Source of the DNA: Planctomycetales bacterium
GTDB taxonomy: Bacteria > Planctomycetota > Planctomycetia > Pirellulales > Lacipirellulaceae
NCBI GenBank assembly: GCA_020427145.1
Contig: JAGQOU010000008.1
Span: forward strand, 1-64,000
Direction: 5' to 3'
Length of the DNA stretch: 64,000 nucleotides
Every line of letters begins with the position of its first letter. Within the stretch, counting starts at the first letter, position 1. Below the pieces are notes generated by a model. It worked only from the letters and a program-made list of their open reading frames with translations. It searched no databases and had not been told where the DNA came from. Below, piece after piece: positions 33,332 through 42,163 of the stretch. The position numbers and the translations under genes were made by a program.

Positions 33332-35413
33332 ATGACCTCCTCTCGCTCCCGAGAACCTACCGCCGCGAACTACGCCCTAGGTCGGTCCCAGTGGACTGGC
33401 TTGGCGCTGGTCGCGTGCGCTCTGACGGGATTTGCAGGTTTCATGGCGGCGCGACGTGGTTCTCTGCCCGGCGAGGCGCCTGGCCTGGTTTGGTCGGCGC
33501 GATGCGAATCGACTTGCGGCGACGAGACCGCGCTGGCGCGCGCTTCCACATTCTCGTTTGAACAGGCGCCGGAGGAGGCGCCGCTGGGGCCCGTTGAGGC
33601 GCGGCCGTTGGTTGACCCCATGGTGCGTCCCGCGGTCGCCGCGGCGACGGAACTGCCGGTCCCCGCCGCAGACGGCTCGACGCTCTTGCTCGCACCTTCG
33701 CCGGTGCCGCAGGAACCAGTGTCGCCGCCGTCGCAGGACCGGGCCGAAGCAAACGCCGCGGCTGCGGACGACGCCGCGGAGGGACGCGCAGAACCTGCCG
33801 AGGCCGGCGCCGACGACGCAGCCGTGCGACTTGTGCCGCTGGCGTCGGGGCCGTCGTTCAAGGGGACTGTCGAATCAAATAATGGATCGGTGTCGATTGC
33901 GGTGCGCGAAGCGCCGCTCAACTCGGTGTTGTCGCTGCTGGCGCAGCAGCAGGGCCTGAGCATCGTCGCCAGCAGCGACCTGACGCAGACGATCACGGTC
34001 ACCCTGCAGCCCACGGCGTTGGACGACGCACTCGACGCCTTGTTGGCGGTGGCCAATTGCACTTGGATGCGCCGCAACGACGTGATTTACGTCACGCCGG
34101 TATCCAAAGACAAAGCGAGCAGCCCGTTCTTTCAGGGTCGCGAAGTGCGGGTCTTCACGCTCAACTACGCCGCCGCGGCCGATATCGAGAAAGTGATTAC
34201 CGGGCTGCTATCGCCTGTGGGCAAGGTGTTCATTCGCGAGGTCAACGCGACGGACCGCCGTCGCACGATCGAGCAATTGGTGGTCGAGGACATGCCGGAG
34301 TTTCTCGAGCGGGCGGCCCAATATATCGCCCAGGCTGACGCCATGCCGCGGCAGGTGATGGTCGAGGCGCACATCCTGCAGGTCAAGCTCGGCAAGGACA
34401 GATCGCACGGGGTGAACTTCGACGGGTTGGCCCGTCTGAGCGGCGCTCGATTGCAACTGTGGAACAAGGGCCTTTCGAGCGATGCCGGGCCGGGCATGGT
34501 GTTCACGGTCGACGGGACCGACTTCAACGGGTTGATTGATTGCCTCACCTCAACGACCGACGCCAAGACGCTCGCGTCGCCCAAAGTGTTCGCGGTGAAC
34601 GGCCAGGAGTCGCGGATCCAAATCGGCCAGCGGCTCGGCTATTTTGTCACGACCACCACGCAAACCAGCACCATGCAGGACGTCAGGTTCCTGGAAACCG
34701 GCATTGTGCTGACGGTCACGCCGTACATCACAGACGACGGGCAGGTGCTGATGCGCGTGCAGCCCAAAGTCTCGAAGGGCGAAATCAACCCGGAGACGTC
34801 GCTGCCTGAGGAAGAGACCACCGAGGTCGAAACCTCAATCCTGGTTCCCGGCGGGCAGGGCATCATCATCGGCGGCCTGATCCAGGAGACCGACATCGAG
34901 CACCAAAGCAAACTGTCTTACTTGGGCGATCTGTGGGTCGTAGGGCGCCTGTTCCAACGCCGCACGATCGACAAAGAACGCAACGAGGTGATCGTGGCGC
35001 TGTTGCCGCGGATCGTCGACTGTCCGCCCTGCACGGGACCGACCGCATGCACTGAGTTGGAGCGCGCCACAACGCCGTTGTTGCGGCCGCATCTTGACGA
35101 GGCGCTGCGTCCTTGGGAGCCGGTGTTGCCGGACGCCGGGCATCGGCCGATGTTGATGCACAGGGGTTGCACGTGCGAGCCGGAGTCTATCGAGGGCGAA
35201 GCGCCCGGCCCGCTGCCGCCGCCCCGTGAGCCGGAGCCGGCCGTCGAATTGTTGCCGCCCACCGCGCCCGACGGAGTCCGCACCACGGAGATGCAGGAAT
35301 CGATTCCTTGGTCGCCGCAGCAGCCGGTCCGTTTTCGACCGCAACGTCCCTCTCAAGGGGCGACTACGGCCGCTGCGGTCGAGGTTCGCCAGGGAAGTAG
35401 CGCTTCCCGGTAA
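33332..35413 (+). CDS. Secretin (outer-membrane pore, GspD/PilQ-like)
   Basis: A 693-residue protein. An N-terminal membrane or signal segment (WTGLALVACALTGFAGFMAA) is followed by ~150 Ala/Pro-rich residues. Next come a STN/N0-like segment (APLNSVLSLLAQQQGLSIVA), an N1-type KH-like domain (VRVFTLNYAAAADIEKVITG), then the C-terminal secretin domain with VFTVDGTDFNGLIDCLTSTT, VLTVTPYITDDGQVLMRVQP and VPGGQGIIIGGLIQET. This is the gated outer-membrane channel of type II secretion or type IV pilus systems. A long Pro-rich tail (about 100 residues) is unusual. It is next to pseudopilin genes and overlaps a convergent gene by 50 bp. The start is at ATG 33332 rather than the earlier GTG/TTG-type codons. 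Confidence 0.93.
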   Translation: MTSSRSREPTAANYALGRSQWTGLALVACALTGFAGFMAARRGSLPGEAPGLVWSARCESTCGDETALARASTFSFEQAPEEAPLGPVEARPLVDPMVRPAVAAATELPVPAADGSTLLLAPSPVPQEPVSPPSQDRAEANAAAADDAAEGRAEPAEAGADDAAVRLVPLASGPSFKGTVESNNGSVSIAVREAPLNSVLSLLAQQQGLSIVASSDLTQTITVTLQPTALDDALDALLAVANCTWMRRNDVIYVTPVSKDKASSPFFQGREVRVFTLNYAAAADIEKVITGLLSPVGKVFIREVNATDRRRTIEQLVVEDMPEFLERAAQYIAQADAMPRQVMVEAHILQVKLGKDRSHGVNFDGLARLSGARLQLWNKGLSSDAGPGMVFTVDGTDFNGLIDCLTSTTDAKTLASPKVFAVNGQESRIQIGQRLGYFVTTTTQTSTMQDVRFLETGIVLTVTPYITDDGQVLMRVQPKVSKGEINPETSLPEEETTEVETSILVPGGQGIIIGGLIQETDIEHQSKLSYLGDLWVVGRLFQRRTIDKERNEVIVALLPRIVDCPPCTGPTACTELERATTPLLRPHLDEALRPWEPVLPDAGHRPMLMHRGCTCEPESIEGEAPGPLPPPREPEPAVELLPPTAPDGVRTTEMQESIPWSPQQPVRFRPQRPSQGATTAAAVEVRQGSSASR

Positions 35414-36266
35414 GAAGTTCGCTGCGGTCGCGATTCCAGGAGGGGAGCGTTAGCAGCACGTCGCTGAGCACCGCGTCGTAGGCGCCTTGTCCCGGCACGA
35501 TGAGTCGCATTTGCAGCACACCCAACGGTGGGAATTCGGTGCGAGCCTCGGGCCGCAAGTGGCGAAAGGGGAGTTCGAGCACCGCGCCCTCGGGGCCGAA
35601 TGCGGTGGTGGAGAGTTCGCGCTGCCAACGTTCTTCGACCGCAAAGCGGCGATTGGCCGGCCGCGCGTCGCCGGTTTCCACCAGCAGTTCGCCGCGCAGC
35701 GAGCCGCCGATTGCGACCAGCTCGCCGTGAGCGTTGCGCGGCAGGACCCACACGCGCAGGCCGTCGATCTGAGGATCGGCGTCCCAGTTGGCGGGCATTG
35801 CGAACAGTTCCAGCGACTGCACGCGATCGTTCGCAGCGATGGGCGCCTCTGCCGGCGACGGGGCAGGGCGGTCGTCGATGATCTCAGTCCACAGGGGCGG
35901 CAGCGTCACCGGCGTCGCGGCGACGACTTCCAGCACGTCTGCCGCCGGCGTGGTGCTGGTGATCGTGATGCCCGCCGCCTCGGCGGCCAGCCACAGCGTG
36001 TCGTCGCTGCTGCGAGGGTCGATCCGCCCGCGCAGTGTGCGCCCGTCATGAGTGCGCACCGCCACGTCGGTGTCGGGGGCGAACGACGACCACGGCGCGG
36101 CCGCCGCGGGCGTGGCGGTTGCCAGGCAGCAGAGCAGGGCGAGTCGAGCGAAGCGAGCGGCGGGTTGGGACACGACGGCGATCTCCCGGACGAACGAAGA
36201 GCAGTTCGTCGGGGGGGAAACGCAAGCGGGGCGCCCAGGGCGGCGGGAGAGCGGCGCAGGCCGCAT
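35364..36266 (-). CDS. Putative secreted protein of unknown function
   Basis: A 300-residue frame from ATG 36266; a GTG at 36173 would give a more typical signal peptide directly upstream of RLALLCCLATATPAAAA. The mature part begins with a VRTHDGRTLRGRID segment resembling small beta-barrel (SH3-like) proteins that bind to cell wall or act in pili. The rest is unrecognised beta-rich sequence (LRVWVLPRNAHGELVAIGGS). It lies between the secretin and the minor pseudopilin operon and converges on the secretin gene with a 50-bp overlap. A role in the secretion apparatus is suggested only by location. Confidence 0.55.
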   Translation of the reverse strand: MRPAPLSRRPGRPACVSPPTNCSSFVREIAVVSQPAARFARLALLCCLATATPAAAAPWSSFAPDTDVAVRTHDGRTLRGRIDPRSSDDTLWLAAEAAGITITSTTPAADVLEVVAATPVTLPPLWTEIIDDRPAPSPAEAPIAANDRVQSLELFAMPANWDADPQIDGLRVWVLPRNAHGELVAIGGSLRGELLVETGDARPANRRFAVEERWQRELSTTAFGPEGAVLELPFRHLRPEARTEFPPLGVLQMRLIVPGQGAYDAVLSDVLLTLPSWNRDRSELLTGKRYFPGEPRPQRP

Positions 36267-36506
36267 TCAACTCGCCGCGGCAAGTCGCAACTCGTTTTTA
36301 GGTAAGGGATTGCGGCGATCCTGTTGCCACCCTGTATCTGGCCGACCGGCGCCAAGTGGCGGTGGACTCCGTGGACGGCTCGCCACGGCGCGTGGCGTTT
36401 TCGCCACATCGGAAAACCGGCTGCTCTATGGCGCCGATTCCCAGGTCCACGTTTTTTCGACCAGTTCGCACGGCGACTCGGCCAGCGTGTACACGCCGTA
36501 CAACTT

Positions 36507-37418
36507 TTAACGCAGCGCCTTGTTGGTTGCGTACGCGCTCCACGCCGGCGTGCCGGTGATCAGCGCCGAGTCGGCCTCCGCCACGCCGCCTGTGAGGTAC
36601 TGAAACTGGATCGGAGCACTGGATTCCGTCGTTGTCAGCGCAATGCACACTCCTTGGTCAGGCGGCATGCTGGTCGTGCCGGCGAAGGCGAAGCTATTCC
36701 AGCTCCAGTAGTTGCTTACGACTTTGCTCTTAAAGGTCAGCGAGTCAATCACGGTGCCCGACGGCCAGTTGCTGGCGACCGGTTCGTACAGCGTGATGCT
36801 CATGTTCTTGTCATTGCTTTCGACGCAATAGAACTCGACGCCAGTGACCCGCCAGCTGACGGCTGTCTCCGGCAGGGTGGGTTTGACGTATTGGCACCAC
36901 CACTGCGAACTGAGCAACTGACCGGTCGCCGCGCTGGAGGTGCTGGTCATGCTGCGCAACTCGACAGGTCCGGTGCCGGCCACCAGGACTTCGACGCCAG
37001 AGACCTGCACGGCGTCGCCCACGCGGCCGACGCCGCGAAGCGTGAGTCGCGTGTCAGAATCGTCGAGGTTGCCGTCGCTGTCGGTGACAATCCAACTGAC
37101 GGTCCCGCCGCCGGGGTCGCCGAGCGTGAGGCCGGCCGACTCGACGCCGCTAGGGTAGGTGGTGCGCCAGTTGGCGTCGCCGGCGATCCGCTGCAGCGCT
37201 AACTCGACGGCCGACTTGGAATAGTACCGAGCGGCGATGCGATCGCTCAGTTCGACCGATTCGCGGCGTTGGATGCCCACCGCCACGAGCCCGGCGAGCC
37301 CCAGCACGGTCACCAGCAGCGCGGTGGCCATCACGGCGATGTACAGCGCCATCCCTCGCCGGGGCGCCCGTCGGGGCGATCTCCCGGCAACATTCTGGCG
37401 AGGTCCGCCGTTCATCAA
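36507..37418 (-). CDS. Minor pseudopilin, GspK/PilX-like
   Basis: A 303-residue protein. A short basic leader (APRRGMALYIAVMATALLVTV) contains Gly before a hydrophobic helix, the pattern of GspK/PilX-type minor pseudopilins, but lacks the Glu at +5, as is known for GspK-type proteins. The rest is a large globular domain with aromatic residues and no recognised motif. It is the last gene of the minor-pseudopilin operon and overlaps the preceding gene by 4 bp (ATGA). Confidence 0.7.
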   Translation of the reverse strand: MMNGGPRQNVAGRSPRRAPRRGMALYIAVMATALLVTVLGLAGLVAVGIQRRESVELSDRIAARYYSKSAVELALQRIAGDANWRTTYPSGVESAGLTLGDPGGGTVSWIVTDSDGNLDDSDTRLTLRGVGRVGDAVQVSGVEVLVAGTGPVELRSMTSTSSAATGQLLSSQWWCQYVKPTLPETAVSWRVTGVEFYCVESNDKNMSITLYEPVASNWPSGTVIDSLTFKSKVVSNYWSWNSFAFAGTTSMPPDQGVCIALTTTESSAPIQFQYLTGGVAEADSALITGTPAWSAYATNKALR

Positions 37419-37927
37419 TTGTTCCCCTTGAGAATCGACGCTTGCGCCACCACGACCCCGTTGTGGATCGCCTGGACCGTGGCTCGCTTGACGCCCTGCT
37501 CGCTGCCGATCTGGATGCTGGGATCGGCCGGGTTGACCCAGTCGACGTCAATTTTGCGCGTCCAGTCGCTGCAGTTCAGGGGGACCTGGTTCAGCAGGTT
37601 CTTGGGAGGGCTTTCGACGTAATTGTCATAATCATCGAAATCGTCGAATGTCGAGCGGTTAGAAGATGATTCGCCCCAATCGGGACCCCACCACAGATAC
37701 CATGAAGGTTCTTGGTAGGCGACGGTCTGCAATTCCGCGAGCATGTGCTGCACCAGCAACATGCCGCGGACGCGTTCGGCGTTGTCCGTGCGGCCCTCGA
37801 CCGCGGCGCCCACGCAACGCAGCGCAGCCACGAACACCAGCCCGACCAACAGCGAACTGATGGCGGCTTCCAAGAGGGCGAACCCTCGCGGCGTGCGGCG
37901 TTGCGCGGTGTGTTTGCGAAGGGTCAC
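37415..37927 (-). CDS. Minor pseudopilin, GspI/PilV-like
   Basis: A 170-residue protein. The prepilin signature GFALLEAAISSLLVGLVFVA has Gly before the cleavage site and Glu at +5. A globular C-terminal domain follows. It overlaps the 36507 gene (ATGA) and starts 9 bp after the stop of the 37937 gene, so all are read on one transcript. Confidence 0.85.
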   Translation of the reverse strand: MTLRKHTAQRRTPRGFALLEAAISSLLVGLVFVAALRCVGAAVEGRTDNAERVRGMLLVQHMLAELQTVAYQEPSWYLWWGPDWGESSSNRSTFDDFDDYDNYVESPPKNLLNQVPLNCSDWTRKIDVDWVNPADPSIQIGSEQGVKRATVQAIHNGVVVAQASILKGNN

Positions 37928-37936
37928 GCTGTTTGC

Positions 37937-38446
37937 CTAGGGTTCGTTCCACATGCGAGTGATCGTTTCCATGCCGGCCCGCGAGTTGTCACCCACCTGA
38001 ATCCAGCATTGGACGTACTCCAGCGTCGCGTCGGGCGCGTAGTAGGAAAATCCAAAGTCGTAAACGTTGTCGACGAGCACTTCATCGTCACCGCTGTTGA
38101 GTTTGCGCGTGACCGGATCGCCCGCCTTTCCTTTCCATTTGATCTTGACGGTTTCCGGCACAAGGTTGCCGTCGCGGTCGGGGACGGTGAATTCACACTC
38201 GGCCGACTTCTGTTTTGTCACTGCCAGCGCGTATTGCAGTTCGCCGGAAATATCCGCCAGCACCCGCGCCGATTCCAAGGCAGCCGCGTCAGGCGTCACT
38301 GCGGCATTGTTGGATTCCAGGGCCAAGTACAACGGCGCCGACATTCCGGCCAGGATGATGCAGGAGATCAGCATGGCGATCGTCAACTCGACCAGCGACA
38401 TGCCGCCGCGATGCGACTGGCGTTGTGTGGCGGAGTGTTGCGTCAT
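37937..38446 (-). CDS. Minor pseudopilin, GspJ/PilW-like
   Basis: A 169-residue protein. The start is at ATG 38446, where a signature GGMSLVELTIAMLISCIILA lies near the N-terminus with Glu at +5. Longer versions of this frame upstream overlap another pseudopilin gene and are not real. It overlaps the 38443 gene by 4 bp (ATGA). GspJ/PilW-type proteins form part of the tip complex of the pseudopilus. Confidence 0.85.
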   Translation of the reverse strand: MTQHSATQRQSHRGGMSLVELTIAMLISCIILAGMSAPLYLALESNNAAVTPDAAALESARVLADISGELQYALAVTKQKSAECEFTVPDRDGNLVPETVKIKWKGKAGDPVTRKLNSGDDEVLVDNVYDFGFSYYAPDATLEYVQCWIQVGDNSRAGMETITRMWNEP

Positions 38447-38931
38447 GGGATCGACGCCCGGCCCGTTTCGGCCCAAAGCGTGACGGTTTGCTGGTAGGAA
38501 CCCGAACCGAACGTCACCACGCCGCCGTGGTCCGGGGCGCCGTAGTGATCGAACACGACTGTGGCGCTGCCGCCGAAGTCGGCCGAGACGATGTCGGCCG
38601 CGTAGGGCGAGTCGCTGAGGTCCACGCTGTAGGCGGCGCCGGGGCGATTGACGTTGGCGAGGCCCGCCGCCAGGTAAGTCTCGGTGGCGGGATCGAACGC
38701 GACGGATTGACTGGTGCTGAGCGCCAGCGCCGTCGTGCGGGCCAGTTGCAGGTCGGCGCGCACCCGCTCGGCGGCGGCCTCGACCCGTTGCTTGTTCAGC
38801 GCGGCGATGAACTTGGGCGACGCCACCGCGGCCAGGATGCCGAGGATCAGCACGCTGATCGTCAAATCGATGAAGGTGAATGCGCGGCGCGTCCGTTTCG
38901 GAGCAGTCGACGGCAAGCGGCGGAGGGACAT
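38443..38931 (-). CDS. Minor pseudopilin, GspH-like, with Asp at +5
   Basis: A 162-residue protein. The prepilin-like start is RRAFTFIDLTISVLILGILA; the normally invariant Glu at position +5 is Asp here. The body matches GspH-type pseudopilins (EAAAERVRADLQLARTTALA), with a C-terminal beta domain. It is encoded 21 bp after the HD-GYP gene and forms one operon with the GspJ, GspI and GspK genes. Confidence 0.87.
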   Translation of the reverse strand: MSLRRLPSTAPKRTRRAFTFIDLTISVLILGILAAVASPKFIAALNKQRVEAAAERVRADLQLARTTALALSTSQSVAFDPATETYLAAGLANVNRPGAAYSVDLSDSPYAADIVSADFGGSATVVFDHYGAPDHGGVVTFGSGSYQQTVTLWAETGRASIP

Positions 38932-38952
38932 GGCAGGGCGCCTCGGGCAGCG

Positions 38953-40623
38953 TCAGACGGGATTCGCAGGGAGCTCCAGCGCCGCGGGTTGCGCTGCTTC
39001 GGCGGCTGCTTCCGGTTCGCGACGCGGTTGCGCACCGCCGCCTATCGTGTCGGCGTCCCACGGAGCCGCGAGGATGTTTCGCAAGTCGTCGCGCCACTGG
39101 GCCAGCACCTCGCGTATGGTTTCGCGAGCGGCGAAGAACGCCGCCACGGCGTCGGCGTCCCACTGTTGCCCGGAGCCGCTGCGCAGGATTGCCTCGGCCT
39201 TTTCCTCCGGCATGCCGTTGCGATAGGGGCGGTCGCTGGTCATCGCGTCCCAGGCGTCCGCGACGGCGAGAATCCGGGCCATCTGGGGAATGTCCTCGCC
39301 GGCGAGTCCATGCGGATAGCCGGAGCCGTCCATCGATTCGTGGTGGTGCATCACGCCCGGCAACAAGCGCCGTAAAGGCTTAAGCCGTTGCAGCAATCGC
39401 TGACCCACCTCGGGATGGCGGCGGATTTCCGCGAATTCTTGTTCGGTCAACCGACCGGGTTTCAGCAGTACGTCGTCCGACACGCCCACCTTGCCGATGT
39501 CGTGCAGCAGTCCGGCCAAATAGATGTCGTGGCACTCGGCGACGGACAACCCCATCTGCTCTGCGATTTCCCGACCCAACAGAGCGACCCGATCGCTGTG
39601 ACCGCTGGTGTAGGAGTCCTTCGCCTCGATGACGCCGACCAACGTGTGGATCGTGTCGACGACCAACTGCTCTTTCTCTTGAAACAGCTGCACGTTCGCG
39701 GCGTGCGTGGCCAACATGACGGCGGCGGACTGCAGCAGCGTGGCCTCGATCGTGCCAATTTCATCAAACCCCAGCGAGTTGGCAGGGGTTTGTGATTCAT
39801 CGTCGGCGTGGCGCTTGTTGATGCCGACGAGCCAGCCAAAGACTGTCTTCTCTTTCACAATCGGCGCGATCACAACCGACCGCACGCGGGCCAGCGGCAC
39901 GTTCGAAGCGTGTCGCACCGCCAGCGGCGGAAAGTTCTTCACGACGATTCTCGTGCCGGCTGCCGTCAACGATTCGATCGCATGAAACCACTCCTCCTGG
40001 GCGTCGCAAAGTTTGCCGCTGAGGTAGGCCAACTCCGTCACGCGCGGCCGACCGGCAACATCGTATTCGGCGGTGAACAGCGCCAAGCCTTCGACGGCCA
40101 TCAACTCGCGCAGCGAGGGGATCATCGCCTCGGCGACTTCCACCAGGGAGTTCGAGGCGTCGCAATACTCGACGTGCTGCGACAGCCGACGCAGGAACGA
40201 CAGTTCCTCGTAGCTGTCGGCCAATTTGTTGGCGTAGCTTTCTAGCAGGACGCGCTGCTCGGCTTGTTCATGGATCGAGTTTTGCGTCGAGACGGCGACT
40301 TGGGCGAGATGCATCGCCAGAGTCGTCGCGTCGGCGGGCGCCTCGCCGGCAACGACGACCTCGCCGCCGCCCTCGTCCACAACACAGGCCCCGATCAGCA
40401 GCTTGGCCGCATCGAGCTGAGTGATTGTCGGACGGCCCGGCTCGCAGGTCGCCGCTCGATCGAGATGCCGCTGCAGTGCGTCCGCAGGCCGGCAGGCGGA
40501 ATCTTCGAGACAACTCCACGTGCCGTTACGTTTGCGCCAACGATGGAACGGCGCGCCAAACATGCTGGACAGGCCGTCGCACACTTCGTCCGGGGTTGCC
40601 GTCTGGGGGAATTCGCCAATCAT
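38953..40623 (-). CDS. GAF/HD-GYP domain protein (putative c-di-GMP phosphodiesterase)
   Basis: A 556-residue protein. A GAF-like sensor domain lies around residues 155-310 (LARVRSVVIAPIVKEKTVFG). The HD-GYP domain covers residues ~320-485 with HSDRVALLG, LLHDIGKVGV (H374-D375), HHHESMDGSGYPHGL and ADAWDAMTSDRPYR. The HD pair and the GYP-type motif are intact, so it is predicted to hydrolyse c-di-GMP. It heads the minor-pseudopilin operon, so second-messenger turnover may be tied to assembly of the apparatus. Confidence 0.9.
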   Translation of the reverse strand: MIGEFPQTATPDEVCDGLSSMFGAPFHRWRKRNGTWSCLEDSACRPADALQRHLDRAATCEPGRPTITQLDAAKLLIGACVVDEGGGEVVVAGEAPADATTLAMHLAQVAVSTQNSIHEQAEQRVLLESYANKLADSYEELSFLRRLSQHVEYCDASNSLVEVAEAMIPSLRELMAVEGLALFTAEYDVAGRPRVTELAYLSGKLCDAQEEWFHAIESLTAAGTRIVVKNFPPLAVRHASNVPLARVRSVVIAPIVKEKTVFGWLVGINKRHADDESQTPANSLGFDEIGTIEATLLQSAAVMLATHAANVQLFQEKEQLVVDTIHTLVGVIEAKDSYTSGHSDRVALLGREIAEQMGLSVAECHDIYLAGLLHDIGKVGVSDDVLLKPGRLTEQEFAEIRRHPEVGQRLLQRLKPLRRLLPGVMHHHESMDGSGYPHGLAGEDIPQMARILAVADAWDAMTSDRPYRNGMPEEKAEAILRSGSGQQWDADAVAAFFAARETIREVLAQWRDDLRNILAAPWDADTIGGGAQPRREPEAAAEAAQPAALELPANPV

Positions 40624-41006
40624 CGAAGTTTCGCGTCTGCCGAAGGTAGTGTTGTGCGAATTGCTCGGATTGCGCCGCTGGGTTGCGCGGCGGCGCCGTA
40701 TTGCGACGTATCTATTGAGTGCGGGAAAACCCCGTTGCCGTCACGCGAGGAACTGTCCCCGATGTGTATAGCTTGCGGGGGCGTCGAAACAAACTGGCGA
40801 GGAATTGCCACAAAATTCATGGTGGTTGTCCGCAGTGAGGCCCGCGGCGACGAACCGTAACCTAGATATAGATGATGGACGCTGGGTTTGATGGAACTCG
40901 GCTGGCGTTCCGCGGGGAACAACATAAGAGAGAATTGAACTTCAAGGGCAACGAGTCTCGCATCAGACGATGGTCGAGAACGGACCCCGGTTGAGAGGCA
41001 AGGGCA
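40624..41006. promoter_or_regulatory. Divergent region between HD-GYP and major pseudopilin genes
   Basis: A 383-bp non-coding stretch between the HD-GYP operon (leftward) and the pseudopilin operon (rightward), so it must hold both promoters. A TGGC...TTGCC element near 40795-40809 resembles a sigma-54 site but its spacing is 9 rather than 10. No gene is seen. Confidence 0.4.
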
Positions 41007-41432
41007 ATGATGACCTCACAAAAAACGGGTATGAAACACCGTGCAGCGTTCACGCTCGTCGAGTTGGTGATCGTGATTCTGATCCTCGGCATCTTGGCCG
41101 CGGTGGCTGCGCCGAAGATGTTTGACACGGCCGGCGACGCGCGAACCAACGCGACGCGTCACTCCTTGACGGTGGTGCGGGACGCCATCCAGTTGTATCG
41201 CGCCAAGAACAACGCATTGCCGGGCGAGGCGGGCTCCGAGGCGGATCTCAAAGCCGACCTGGCAACCATGCTCAATGGACCGTTCCCCGAAGCAGCGGTC
41301 GGCAACACCGGCAACACGGTGCGGGTCGCCACGGCTGGGACGGCTTTGTCAGCCAGCGGCACCGAAAGCTGGGCATACGACAACGTGTCGGGCGAGTTCA
41401 TCGTGAACCACAGCGTCGGCGCCAGTTGGTAG
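41007..41432 (+). CDS. Major pseudopilin, GspG/PilA-like
   Basis: A 141-residue prepilin with the signature HRAAFTLVELVIVILILGIL, cleaved before Phe. The C-terminal part (LPGEAGSEADLKADL) is the short globular domain of GspG-type major pseudopilins. Two adjacent ATG codons (41007 and 41010) are possible starts; a purine-rich ribosome-binding site (GAGGCAAGGG) precedes them. It is the first gene of a long rightward cluster. Confidence 0.87.
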   Translation: MMTSQKTGMKHRAAFTLVELVIVILILGILAAVAAPKMFDTAGDARTNATRHSLTVVRDAIQLYRAKNNALPGEAGSEADLKADLATMLNGPFPEAAVGNTGNTVRVATAGTALSASGTESWAYDNVSGEFIVNHSVGASW

Positions 41433-41508
41433 CGACGTGCGTGCAACGCAAGGCGCTTGTCCCCCAGTTGAAGTCCCTCTCTGATTGAACGCATCAAACG
41501 GCGCCATC

Positions 41509-41910
41509 ATGACGACCGACGCCTTGTCCCGACCGCATGCCTTAGTTGCAGAAGACGACCCGGCCCTGGCCGACGTTCTGCGGCTGGCGTTCACTCGCGC
41601 CGGGTTCGAAGTGCAGGTCGCTCGCAACGGTTTGGATGCACTGCGCCTTGCGACCGACAATGCGTACGACGTTGTGTGCAGCGACTTTCAGATGCCCAAG
41701 CTCAACGGCGAGCAACTGCTGACCGCCATCCGCGAGGGCGGTCCGTCGCAGGACGCCGTGTGTCTGCTGTGCTCGGCCAAGTCGTACGAACTGGACTGCC
41801 AACGCCTTAAAGACGCGCTCGGTTTGTGCGCCGTTTTCTACAAGCCGTTCAGTCTGGCGGAAATCGCCGCCGCAGCGAAAGACGGACTCGCTGCGCGGGC
41901 TGGCGTTTAG
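41509..41910 (+). CDS. Stand-alone receiver-domain response regulator
   Basis: A 133-residue single receiver domain: acidic pocket E15-D16-D17 (VAEDDPALAD), phospho-acceptor D59 (VCSDFQMPKL), Ser89 and conserved Lys112 (FYKPFS). It has no output domain, as in CheY-type or pilus-regulatory (PilG/PilH-like) proteins. It lies between the pseudopilin and the histidine kinase in the same orientation, so it likely works with the kinase downstream. Confidence 0.9.
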   Translation: MTTDALSRPHALVAEDDPALADVLRLAFTRAGFEVQVARNGLDALRLATDNAYDVVCSDFQMPKLNGEQLLTAIREGGPSQDAVCLLCSAKSYELDCQRLKDALGLCAVFYKPFSLAEIAAAAKDGLAARAGV

Positions 41911-42163
41911 CGCGCCCGTCCGCAGCCTCGCTTGTCGAGGCGCTCTGTACCGCCGAGACCGAGATCGCGGGTTCACCGGATTTCTCCGCCTGGAGGGGTA
42001 GGGGCCCATGGGTTCTAGCGGCGCCTCCCGCGGCCTGCCGCAGTTCGCGTCGCCCAGTCGTAAGCTACGTTTCTGGGGGGACTTGCGCCCCGATGCGCGA
42101 CTTGCGAATGCGCTAAAGCGCCGCAAGTCTCGGAACACCGCCACGCAAACGCACGATCGTTCT

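Noticed and set aside
36267-36506. Possible small gene between the hypothetical protein and the GspK-like gene
   Set aside because: Frames here have no start with a ribosome-binding site and no recognisable sequence.
40794-40809. Sigma-54-like TGGC...TTGCC before the pseudopilin gene
   Set aside because: The GG and GC are 9 rather than 10 bases apart, so it does not meet the strict spacing.
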